Positions 33,791-43,330 of a DNA stretch of 64,000 nucleotides are shown here, in pieces. Positions within the stretch are counted from its first letter, which is position 1. Each line of letters begins with the position of its first letter. The translations under genes and the position numbers were made by a program. Source of the DNA: Polytrichum commune (lineage: Eukaryota > Streptophyta > Polytrichopsida > Polytrichales > Polytrichaceae); contig OX485807.1 of NCBI GenBank assembly GCA_950295325.1, positions 37,974,440 to 38,038,439 of the forward strand, in the 5' to 3' direction. The notes beneath the pieces are model-generated. The model saw only the letters and a program-made list of their open reading frames with translations, did no database searches and was not told the origin of the DNA.

Positions 33791-34750
33791 ATGGATCTTG
33801 GAATACCCAAATGCGCAATAACTGGATGCCCAAACAAATCCAAACTTCACCCCACAACCTTTAAAGCCCTAATCCAATCTACCAATATCAACTACAAAAA
33901 CCAACCTATACCAGTCTTAAACCAACATGAACCATACACGTATCTAGGAATAAATCTTGCATCATCACTCAAATGGAAAACACAAATAAATACCACTATA
34001 GCTAAAGTAATAAAACAGTGTCAAGCCCTTGTAACATGCCCAGCTATTATGAAACAAAAAATAAACATGGCAGATACAGTCATACGTGCTGGAATAGCAT
34101 ACAGCTTCTACGTAGTGTCATACTCCATACCAGTTATCAAAAAACTTGATAAAAAAATCATAGCACTTCACAAAACGATATGCGGAATACCCAAATGCAC
34201 ATCTAACATCGCTACACAACTCCCACACAATCTATTTGGAATCGAAGCATTCTCACTACAAAATGCCTATTTAAGATGCATTGGAGAACAACTACAAAAC
34301 GCCCTTAATGATAAAGGTAGAATTGGGAAAATATATGTTGGTCTACTTCAATTCATACTCGCCAAATATGGAGGCTCTAAGGAAATCACCCGCATTAAAT
34401 ACCACCACTGTGTTAGATCACCCATCACTAGAACATTATTCTTGCTCAAACATAAAGCCGGAGTCCACCTAAAAAGTACAATAAACAATTTCCTACTAAC
34501 CCCATCCCTACTTGAAACTGCATGGATGCAGGAAGCACAAATGCTTCATGGCCTAAATTCCAACACCTCACTTAAATTACTACACAAACTACTTGTACAT
34601 AATATAATCACACTAGACCAAATTACCATGCCTAATGGTACCACTCTAATGAACCCGGACGAATTCAATATCTACCACTCCACTTCTTCTAAACTTATCA
34701 AAAGCGCACTTAACATAGCTAATCAATTATTTTTGCCACCCCCCTTGTAA
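33791..34750 (+). pseudogene. ORF2 part 4: RT thumb and linker
   Basis: 319 codons continuing the YADN frame: KCAITG, YTYLGINLASSLKWKTQI (typical RT end motif Y-LG), then IRAGIAYSFYVVSYS and KLDKKIIALHKTICGIPK, the thumb/linker block of non-LTR elements. It ends at TAA 34748-34750 only because of a shift at a run of six C (34739-34744). The next frame continues PCNQCPLSCQQHH, a Cys/His cluster. Confidence 0.85.
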
Positions 34751-34904
34751 TCAATGCCCCCTATCATGCCAACAACACCATCCACCAAGATCCCTAAAAA
34801 ATAAATATATAATAAGACACCACAATATCCTACCACACCCACCAACCGCCCCCGTACACTCCCCTAACCTCCCCATCCCCCCTCTACCCCCTCCTCCCAA
34901 CAAC

Positions 34905-37676
34905 ATGCTTAAAGACCCCCGACAATTCCTCATACACAAAATAATCGATCATAAACAAAAACAATCCAATGACCATAACGGAATAAAAAGAACAGTCACG
35001 TCGTACTTATGTCAATGGACTACAACAAATAACAACACATATAACAAATGGCGAACTCAAAGGGACCTATACCCCTACTGTGAAGCCAACACATGTAATC
35101 ACAACACAGACCTACTTATCCACTACTACAAAGAAAGACAACACAAACATTTTTCAAACATAATTAATGCCTACTTCTCCACAGAACAATATAGAGACAC
35201 AAGATACGTCACACCAACCACAATAATTCCACTAGCACATATCTCTATTAATGAATGCAACCCAGAAAACGACATCGAAACAAACTCTGATACCATCCAA
35301 ACACAATTCGATGTCGCTCACATATACGAAGACAATGGCCGACACCTCATTACCATCCCGAAAGCTAGACTAACATGGCAATGGAGACAATACCAATTGG
35401 CAAAAAACAACACACACGGTTTAGAACCATCTACCCAATCGTTCGAAACTGAAATTGTTTGGTTATACCAAAGGTACAAATACCGTATCCCAAAAAATGA
35501 CCCACTCAAACGAGCCCAATATACAATACCAACCCAAATATTAGATCTCCTGATTACAACATTCAATATTAACCACTCATATTTTTCATCCCCAGTTACA
35601 TGCCCCACACAATTCACCCAATTCTACTCACCATTCTCGCAAGACATAATATTTGGATCCCTAGGTAAAGCGTTTGACCATAAATGGCAAGGAATCGGTT
35701 ACGCACACCCTCATAATACAACAGACCTACAACAAGTCATTCACTGGGCGCGCATAGCGGCCCAAAATGATCCATATACAATCACTATACTTATATCTCC
35801 GGATACTAATTGGTACCAAAACTCCAACCCACACACAGGCCCATTCCCAGACACACACGTCATTGCCCATTTCGCCGCTAATACGATCACGTATGAGGAA
35901 CCCACAATACCCTCCGAGCTCAATATCACAAGAAAAGAACCATCTACCATGCAAATATTTTGTATCCATCACCAAAACAATAACATAGGCACCTACGAAC
36001 AAATGAAATTAATAAGCGACACAGCAAATAACCTCCAAATACTACAAAGTCACACACAAACTGCACCACCCACCCCTCCAAACATCACCGTTAACCCTAG
36101 TAAAAAATGGGCTAAATCAAACTACCCAAACACACCCCTACACAATAATATCCCCACCCCACAACTTCCAAACTACCAAACTAACTTACTGCTAAAATTC
36201 CACCCCCAATTTAGCTACTACACAGACGGATCCTTTATAAAACCCAAAGAAATTGCCCCTGGGGTATGGAGAAGAGAAAGAGCTGGATACGGTATCTATA
36301 GCCCCAAAGGCTTAAATATCGCCAAAAGACTCCATGGGCATCAAAATATACTACGTGCAGAAATGATGGCTATACACAAAACACTAAGAATCATCAATAC
36401 AAAATTCCTTAATGAACCCGCATTCATATTCACAGACAATCTAAACGTATTATACCTACTCAACACACAAATTAAACACCCCATTCTCCATAATAGTCAC
36501 CCCGACCAAACCACACTAAACTCCATGGTAAAAATCCTCCAAGACCGTACACAGCCAATCACACTATACAAAGTCAGAGCACACGTCAACATTGACGGTA
36601 ATGAAAAAGCGGATAAACTAGCAAAAAACAGGTTAGAATTAGAACACAGAATTGCCATCCACCCATACGAACATGCCCACGCCATCCCGTACTATTACCA
36701 AAAGGACGTCTGGGCCTCGATGGCAGACGTCCCAGACAAAGGCCCAGTAAGATTCTTAGAAAAACAAATTAAAAAATATGATAGGGAAACCAATATAGCA
36801 ATCATGGCCACACAAACCCCCAACACGTGTAAATGGACAGAAAATATAGACATTGACAAAGAACTGTCCAACGAATTCTGGACAAATCCCTTAATCACAG
36901 ACAAACAAAAATCCTGCCTTATTAAATTCCGCACAGGAACATACATGGGTAATGCTAGAAAACAAATGTTCTTCGGTCACCAGAGGTACCCCTCTATCAC
37001 ATGTCCTATATGCAATTCAAACGATCCAGACACTTGGCTACACGTTCTACTAAAATGCAACCAACAACATATACACTCACTACGAATTAAAAGACATAAC
37101 AAAGCAGTCGGAGAAATTAGGAAGCTTCTAATCTCGTCCGAAAAATCCCGATGTTTTACTCTCATGAATGCCGGTACCTTCAATAATAACCCCCAAGAAA
37201 ATACAGTCCCCAATTGGCTACTCCCCTGCACATGTAACACACAAAGATGTCATTGCAACGCAAGATTTCGACCTGATATACTCTGCGTTAAAGGATTACC
37301 ATATCAAAATGACCCTCCCATTAACATTGACCCTAACCTCACCATACAATTTATTGAATTCACATATTGTAACGACAGATTTTCCCCAGAAACAATAGAA
37401 GCAAAAAACAACAAATACAAACCTTTGATTGATAGTATCGCTTCCAGAGGATGGAAAATCGAACCACTTATTGTCATCACAACTGGGGCCCGAGCTACGG
37501 CCCACATCCCATCTATAAAAATACTAGAAGAAAATCTCAAAATACCCCTGGTTACCATCAAAAATACCTTTAAAAACATTAATACCATTGCAATACAATA
37601 TGCCATGTCCATCCTCCTCCATAAGAGGAGAATTGAAAACCACCAACCGCTCCCCCAAAACTTAGACCCTCCATAA
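34905..37676 (+). CDS. ORF2 part 5: MTase-like region, RNase H, CCHC knuckle, restriction-like endonuclease
   Basis: 923 codons from this ATG. The frame is open from about 34740. Residues 233-340 are an unnamed region (FGSLGKAFDHKWQGIGYAHP, ILISPDTNWY) faintly like phage-type adenine methyltransferases. RNase H follows, with Asp441 (YTDGS), Glu486 (RAEMMA), Asp511 (FTDNLN), His560 and Asp570 (GNEKAD), all catalytic residues present. A knuckle, Cys700-x2-Cys703-x9-His713-x4-Cys718, precedes the second endonuclease: RFRPDIL (Asp791), IQFIEFTY (Glu818), EAKNNKYKPL (Lys834/837), then SRGWKIEPLIVITTGA. This is the PD-(D/E)xK order of restriction-like endonucleases in R2-type elements. TAA at 37674. 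Confidence 0.9.
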   Translation: MLKDPRQFLIHKIIDHKQKQSNDHNGIKRTVTSYLCQWTTTNNNTYNKWRTQRDLYPYCEANTCNHNTDLLIHYYKERQHKHFSNIINAYFSTEQYRDTRYVTPTTIIPLAHISINECNPENDIETNSDTIQTQFDVAHIYEDNGRHLITIPKARLTWQWRQYQLAKNNTHGLEPSTQSFETEIVWLYQRYKYRIPKNDPLKRAQYTIPTQILDLLITTFNINHSYFSSPVTCPTQFTQFYSPFSQDIIFGSLGKAFDHKWQGIGYAHPHNTTDLQQVIHWARIAAQNDPYTITILISPDTNWYQNSNPHTGPFPDTHVIAHFAANTITYEEPTIPSELNITRKEPSTMQIFCIHHQNNNIGTYEQMKLISDTANNLQILQSHTQTAPPTPPNITVNPSKKWAKSNYPNTPLHNNIPTPQLPNYQTNLLLKFHPQFSYYTDGSFIKPKEIAPGVWRRERAGYGIYSPKGLNIAKRLHGHQNILRAEMMAIHKTLRIINTKFLNEPAFIFTDNLNVLYLLNTQIKHPILHNSHPDQTTLNSMVKILQDRTQPITLYKVRAHVNIDGNEKADKLAKNRLELEHRIAIHPYEHAHAIPYYYQKDVWASMADVPDKGPVRFLEKQIKKYDRETNIAIMATQTPNTCKWTENIDIDKELSNEFWTNPLITDKQKSCLIKFRTGTYMGNARKQMFFGHQRYPSITCPICNSNDPDTWLHVLLKCNQQHIHSLRIKRHNKAVGEIRKLLISSEKSRCFTLMNAGTFNNNPQENTVPNWLLPCTCNTQRCHCNARFRPDILCVKGLPYQNDPPINIDPNLTIQFIEFTYCNDRFSPETIEAKNNKYKPLIDSIASRGWKIEPLIVITTGARATAHIPSIKILEENLKIPLVTIKNTFKNINTIAIQYAMSILLHKRRIENHQPLPQNLDPP

Positions 37677-38110
37677 AACCCAAAAAACTTATACAATATT
37701 TAGTATCTATTTACAGCTCAGAATGAGGGATTGGTGCCGGTTGGTTGGTACAAATTTCCTGCCTTTTACTCACTTGCAACACCAAGTCACGCGTTACATT
37801 TTAGACAATCATACGGACTTGACTGAAATCGAACCCGGAACGTCTTAACTCAAACATCCTCCCACAACCAACCGAGGAATCATGACTTGGCGTCCACTCT
37901 CATAACAAAAACACTAATTATACCTAAAAGGCATGCACCGCCGTGGGCCATGATCGGCCCACGTTATTTGTTTCTCGGTTACTATAGTGTCCATCCTCGA
38001 AAGAGGAGAGTAGTTTTGTCCCAGCTTCCCCATGTCCTGTGGGCATCGGGTTGTTGGCATTACGAACGGACACTCTATTCACGCTGGCCCCTAAAAGGGA
38101 CCGGAGTTTC
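37677..38110 (+). other. 3' UTR of the non-LTR element, with hairpins
   Basis: No open frame. Predicted stems: CGGTTGGTTG (37738-37747) with CAACCAACCG (37865-37874); CGTGGGCC-ATGATC-GGCCCACG (37942-37963); TCCTC-GAAA-GAGGA (37994-38007), which has a GNRA-type loop; CCCT-AAA-AGGG (38089-38099), close to the tail. Hairpins at 3' ends are what the RT of many non-LTR elements recognises. Function here is inferred. Confidence 0.65.
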
Positions 38111-38134
38111 TATCTATCTATCTGGATGTTTGTT
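38108..38134 (+). repeat. TATC tail and right target-site duplication
   Basis: TTCTATCTATCTATCT (38108-38123) ends the element as a short 4-bp microsatellite tail rather than poly-A. It is followed by GGATGTTTGTT (38124-38134), identical to 25626-25636. Confidence 0.93.
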
Positions 38135-38345
38135 TCTCAATGTCATGGTCCTTCAAAGCCATTCGAATGCCTTGCAAATGAATTCCCCACTGTTATTTGA
38201 CCAAATTGCCATGATTTTGTTCTATGATTGCATCTCCATAAGGGCCTTTGATTCTTTGAGCATCTCAAAGCACTTATCATGTTTTATAAAATATGAATAC
38301 CTTTCATGTTCAAATAGTCGAGGCGGTGATACCAAAGCTTGAGCG
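38124..38345 (-). pseudogene. Copia pre-integrase and integrase N-terminal part
   Basis: Frames on the minus strand read LWYHRLDYLNMKG (pre-integrase His/Leu block) and WSNNSGEFICKAF, a decayed form of the integrase RSDNGGEF signature, then EKQTS leading into the insertion. At least one stop and two frame changes are present. Confidence 0.8.
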
Positions 38346-38415
38346 CAACATCTCCCATTAGAGATTGCACCAAATTGGCCACATCCGCTCCATGCACCTT
38401 CGTAACATTCATTCC

Positions 38416-38724
38416 TTATGAGTTGCCTTTGCATGGTGCAATTGCAATGGCTTCGCTATCACAATCTTTTACAAAACATTCGTTTAGGTTGAATTGAACT
38501 TTCAAATCATTTGACACTAGTTTGCTCATCAAGAGCAATTGAGCTTGCAACTTGTGCACGTGGAGCGCATTTTTGATACAAAGTCGGTTGATTTTACCTC
38601 TTACGATTGCTTCCACGATGATAGATTCTATTTTGATGACTTTGACAATACTATTATCATCCAAGTTCATATTGCATATAGCAATTACCTCATATGTATG
38701 GAATGTAGCCCCATACGAAATCAT
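38416..38724 (-). pseudogene. Copia protease-region frame
   Basis: A 102-codon frame with IKIESIIVEAIVRGKINRLC, LHVHKLQAQLLLMSKLVSND and FVKDCDSEA. It matches the stretch after the copia protease active site (NVLHVP.L..NLLSVSKL). The DSG catalytic triplet itself lies outside this frame and was not found intact. Confidence 0.75.
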
Positions 38725-38849
38725 ATACTTTGCAGCTCCTAAATCTATGATCTATTTGCACGTACTCTTGAAGTGTACCTCATTATGTATTACAAATGTA
38801 TAGTCATCATTGTTCTTCGCAATTCATATTTTTAGGTTCTTTGTTCTTT

Positions 38850-38905
38850 ATTTTTTAGCGAAAATGTACAATGTGGCCCGGTTTGCTACAATAGAAGCAT
38901 GTCCT
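38850..38905 (-). pseudogene. Copia zinc knuckle, last Cys lost
   Basis: The minus strand reads CFYCSKPGHIVHF followed by Arg (CGC) where the last Cys (TGC) of C-x2-C-x4-H-x4-C should be, then TAA. The equivalent in copia element 1 (19172-19360) is intact. Confidence 0.75.
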
Positions 38906-38923
38906 TACGCCTTGATACGGAAA

Positions 38924-39469
38924 TTAGTTGTTCCCTTTGTTTTGTTGCAACCCCAATGAGGCATTCTCACCTTGAGGCTTGTCTTCTTTGCCCTTTGACA
39001 TCTTGTGCATCAAACACGCCGTCACATACTCCATCGTAAGTTCCTTCATCGGCGTTGTCTCCAAGGTGGTGATCAAATACTTATACGACACTGGCAAATT
39101 CTTGAGCAAAATCATGATGATATCTTCTTTCTGTACGGGTAGCCCCAAATAAGCGAGTTGATCCGCAGACGCCTTATCCTTGTTCATGTGGTTCAACAAG
39201 TCATTGCCCTCTTCCATCTTACACGTGAAGAACATGCGGTGAACGAAAAATATATTGGACAAACTATTCGTCTCATGAATATTGCAAAGGGTCTTCCATG
39301 CCTCCGCGAGTTTTTTCCAACTCTTGATATGTGTAAGTTGGTTGTCCGCCAAACTTGAGGCCGATGATGTACTATAACCTTTCTTAATATGCCTTTTGAT
39401 ATTCCTTCTTGACCTTGGGATCTGCATTGGAAGGTGCCGGTGCACCCTTGTAAAATCAACAATACTCAA
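38924..39469 (-). pseudogene. Copia gag of element 2
   Basis: 181 codons with FFTCKMEEGNDLLNHMNKDK, LLKNLPVSYKYLITTLE, EYVTACLMHKMSKGKEDKPQ. It is the same Gag family as 19862-20215. The first 25 or so codons are unlike Gag, and an alternative frame carries the real continuation, so there is a frameshift near 39380. The 39444-39469 end belongs to the neighbouring duplicated block. Confidence 0.85.
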
Positions 39470-40309
39470 GTTGAACTCTGCTCATTTTGTAAGGTTAATC
39501 CAACATAAAGGGAGTATTATGCTTCCAACATTCCTAGCCCTATGGGGCAACACCCTTGTGTTGAGTAATGTCATCATGTACTTACCAAAACTTCATAGTA
39601 GCTTGAGGGTGATCTTTGCTTAGTAACTAATTAAAATGACCACAACAATTAGGCAACCCAAAATAATAATAATATATCACAATTAGACAATTTTAAGATA
39701 CAATGAAAATAAGTTAGGCATTCATGATTCATCCAAGTTTTTCTTACAGTTTTCGGATGGCTATTGCTAATTTCATAAGCCCTTACACCCTTATCTTCAC
39801 CTCTGAAGCTTCCATTCGTTACCCTAAACTTTTAAGTAACATAGTCTGTTATGTGTGCAAAACATGTTGCATCTATGTAAGACCGTGGATTAGAAGTGTT
39901 GGAATGATGAGACAAAAGACTCACAAAAGACTTTGCAGTGTATGTTTCGACCTATTGAGACACCTAAAAGCCAATTTATTGAATAACAACACATGTGAGC
40001 TGAGCTTCTATGATTTTTGGACATTAATCGATCTGTTTTTAAAAAAAAAAGTTAAACAAACCATGTCAATAATTTCCTAGAAATCTAAACACCCTTCTAT
40101 TTATATATTTTCTGCCCAAGCTGCTAAGAAACTACAGTATTCTCTTCGATGGAATTCATGTCCATTGAATTTCTCCAAATTAAAATCAAAATAAAATGTC
40201 CACTGGTAATTGAAGCCTGTATTGAACTGCTTACAAGGAGGAAACTTGTTGGACACGGCATGGGAAGTTTATAACTTAGTCACATGACTTGCTTGCCGAC
40301 ACTATGTGT

Positions 40310-40771
40310 TCATTTCACAATGTCAACATTCTCATTCACAAGGAATAGATTACCAGGGATGTCAATTGCATCACAGCTGCTTGGAGATAGCTTTTCAAGT
40401 CCTTCTCCAGAGTTGCGTGCTTCACAGTTTGGCATATGCGTTTCGTTCAGAGTCAATGCATATTTCGGATCAGTGTCCGGGGAGAATTTGGGCATACTCG
40501 GTCGAGATCCTAGTCCAACTGGTTGCATGTTGATATCTTTCAGGTTCTCTTTGTTGAGTTGGAGAATAATGTTTATAAAAGGAAAGAAACTGGTTTCATG
40601 TCGACATTTTCCTCGAAATGGATGGGCGATTTTCCCAACGTCTTGAATCTGAATGGGCTCCTTCTCAAACTCAAACGCTTCATCCGTAACTACACGAAAT
40701 ATTGTATTTAGTGCCACCAAATTTGCTTCCTCAATACTGATTGTAAACTGTCTGTGTAGTGTCACGAACAT
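40310..40771 (-). CDS. Unrecognised 153-codon frame, possible exon
   Basis: Minus-strand frame with HRQFTISIEEANLVALNTIF, DEAFEFEKEP, VGKIAHPFRGKC, SRPSMPKFSPDTDPKYALTL and SCDAIDIPGNLFLV. Amino-acid composition is protein-like and the frame is long for this AT-rich sequence. The left segmental copy keeps only its 3' half (8298-8560) because a 2.86-kb deletion removes the rest. I cannot assign a family. It may be an exon of a decayed gene. Confidence 0.35.
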   Translation of the reverse strand: MFVTLHRQFTISIEEANLVALNTIFRVVTDEAFEFEKEPIQIQDVGKIAHPFRGKCRHETSFFPFINIILQLNKENLKDINMQPVGLGSRPSMPKFSPDTDPKYALTLNETHMPNCEARNSGEGLEKLSPSSCDAIDIPGNLFLVNENVDIVK

Positions 40772-40979
40772 GGATTGTAAACCTAACTTTATTTGTCATC
40801 TCTTGGAAAAAAAATTTGAGCATTATAGATTTACAGTGTGTGTTGCAATTACTCTCAACTTACTAAGCCATTTCTCGTCCAGATTTCAAGCATCCATGAG
40901 AACATTTCATCACAAAAATGTTGGGATGCAACATATGTCAAACTTTGTTTCAATAATTGGCATTTGGATGGACTAAAAG

Positions 40980-43330
40980 TAAGTTGAGATGACAGTACTT
41001 GTAGAATTATTCATAAGTATCGTCACTAGAAAATTTACCACAAGGACATAAACTACCATATGACACTAAATACAATATCTAGTGTTTAGTGTAGTGGTCA
41101 GTTCTCCTTGTTCATTGTTTCGGATAGGGTTTTTGCAAAAGGGCTTTCATAACATTGCTTAGCAGGAAGAAACTATTATGGGGCCGGCTGTGACTCTCAA
41201 AATCTTTACCCTCTCATTCTGCAATTTCAACTTGAATATGAATGAACAAAGCAATATTAGACCAGATTTGAGTGAACACAACCCATCTATTGAGAATTGT
41301 TAAGTTTAAAAATCCATCTAAAAGGAAATATTTGCATTAACCACCCGGATATCCAATTTCCATCAGGACTCTTCTTATCTAGCCTCCAATTACGTCACGG
41401 GTAGATCACTCCATTGTCAAGTTGAACACCACGTGCGACCAAAAAAAACTTCTTTTGGTAAGTTGCACCACCAAAATGGGTCAAAATTTTATCAATTTTT
41501 CTTCATGAGTAGATATACACAGTACCTATGACATAGGTAAAAGTGGTAACTAAATTTGATGATTTGTTTCTTTCATAAAACATACCGTTTCTAACTAGAA
41601 TGACACAGAATTGAACTAAAACATTTATTAAAAAAAATAAAGATGACTAAAAATTTCAAAAAAATATACAAAAGATACTATCAATGGTTATGTATATGTA
41701 GAAAAAATATCATAAATTTTAAAATTATATATGGCATGTAATATAGGGGTAGCAAACTTTATCCGCACGTGGTGTCAACTTGACAATGAAGTGACCTCCC
41801 CGTGAATTACGTTTTGGTGCACTTCTATGTCAAAATGAAAACATTGCCACATGTTGCAATTACTTTTGACCTAAAACCGCCACATGAAGTGCTGAGCACA
41901 AATACTATTATGACATCATCAAGTGTTAAACGATTCTCGTTAGCAATTGATAGGGGACTGAAGTGCATTTAATTGATGTTTCAGTTTGATTTCGTATGCA
42001 TGCAAAAGTTGTAAGGGTTCAAGGCTTTATTAGTGGATGATTGAACACCAACATGATTTAGTGTAGTGATTTGTCTCCTCTTGTTTCTGGCTACCGATGA
42101 CATAAACTAATATCTAGGTAATTCTTGACTTTTTGGTCAATTTCAAACTATTTTGTCATCAAATGTATGTTTTAATGTCTTCATTATGGTGCCTAATGTA
42201 TGTGCACATCATGTCCACAGTATATAATCATCTACATAATGGCTACATGACGAGTACAATTAACAACACTTGAAGCACAAGTGTTCACAGTTATGAAAAC
42301 TACTTGTTTATTTCTAGACTCCACAAAAGTGTAGAATTACTTGAAAACTAGTTCATAGCATCAACAACATTCTATGAAAATATTAGTTTCGTAAGATAGT
42401 GCTTAATGTAGTGACTGGTTATGAAGTGATAGTTGACTAACAAAATTCATAACCCCAATCTATTGACTTCATATCATTAGTCAGCCCCTCCATGCTGCAC
42501 CCTTTCTAAATGGGTATGTTGGCTCTCTCTATTCTCGGGTTGGTTAGCCCTTTTGCATAGCCAACAATACTTATGACGTAGGTCAAATCGCCTCACCTGG
42601 GACCCTTGCAACCGCCACACTCAATCAACAATCCAATCATAGTGTAGAGTTCACGGAATTCAATGTTTTTATATAAAGCATTGCCTATAAGTCAAGCCTA
42701 GGATATGACAACCTGTCCATTCTAGAACACATATGAACAATAATCAAGCTGAAAATTATTCATTTTGTAAAAGAAGGCCAACACACAAAAGGGTATTATG
42801 CTCACAAAATGCCCGACCCCATGGTACATCAACTTGTTGTTGAATGAGTAATGTTGTGTTCTCCATGGTTGCCATAATTAGTATAGAATCTTGATTACTG
42901 ACCAAGAGTGGTTAGTACCACTTCCTCTTGGCCATGTTTAAACCCAATTTCATAGGCATTGTTGGAGCAGTTCTACATTTGGTCAATAAGATGCCTTGTA
43001 CGTAGCTCAAGAACTGGGGAGATTTTGCCCCCAAATAAGCTTAGTTCACTGTTCAGTAGAGGCGTCCCATAACTGATCAATTAAGAGATTATGCGCCAAA
43101 CCCGGAGAAGTATAGGGCAATGTAAATTTTTTCTGTGTAGGAATAGAGAAATCAAGAGGATTTCTATATTAATAATTTATTTCTTACATTGAAACTGGTC
43201 GAAGCCAAGAAACTAAGTAGGCCTCACAACCAAAAGTTTGTCTAAACACATCACCAATGTCTAGAGTATGTCATAACCGCTCATTTTGAGACGAATTTAT
43301 CCTCACTTTAGCATTAAGAAACATGGACAT
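40980..43330. other. No gene; part absent from the left segmental copy
   Basis: AT-rich sequence without recognisable coding. Near 42730-42890 it has a diverged copy of the repeat that starts the segmental blocks (compare 7496 and 39450: AACAATA.TCAAG.TGAA, TTCATTTTGTAA, GGGTATTATGCT). Confidence 0.5.

Larger units (their letters stand above)
25637..38122 (+). mobile_element. Full-length dual-endonuclease non-LTR retrotransposon (Dualen/RandI-like)
   Basis: A 12,486-bp element flanked by an 11-12 bp perfect target-site duplication and ending in TATCTATCTATC. In order: a roughly 2-kb GC-rich 5' leader, ORF0 (27620-28378), ORF1 (28375-29819 with one frame change) and ORF2 (from 29943 or 30351 to 37676). 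ORF2 encodes a 2A motif, APE endonuclease, RT, RNase H, CCHC knuckle and restriction-like endonuclease. A 0.45-kb hairpin-bearing 3' UTR follows. Having both an APE and a restriction-like endonuclease is the hallmark of the Dualen/RandI group, described in Chlamydomonas. It is inserted in the integrase of copia element 2. Four stops and three frameshifts in ORF2 indicate a defective copy. Confidence 0.92.
38124..39443 (-). mobile_element. Copia element 2, 5' half (integrase start, protease, gag)
   Basis: The upstream half of the minus-strand copia element. Reading leftward: gag (39443-38924), zinc knuckle (about 38905-38850), protease-region frame (38724-38416), GAG-pre-integrase and integrase N-part (38345-38124). 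Beyond 39443 the sequence switches directly to the right segmental-duplication copy, so the gag start and 5' LTR are absent. Confidence 0.88.

Noticed and set aside
30351-37676. Reading the long A/C-rich ORF2 region as a virus insertion
   Set aside because: Domain order (APE, RT, RNase H, CCHC, restriction-like endonuclease), target duplication and TATC tail are those of a non-LTR retrotransposon. No capsid gene is visible.
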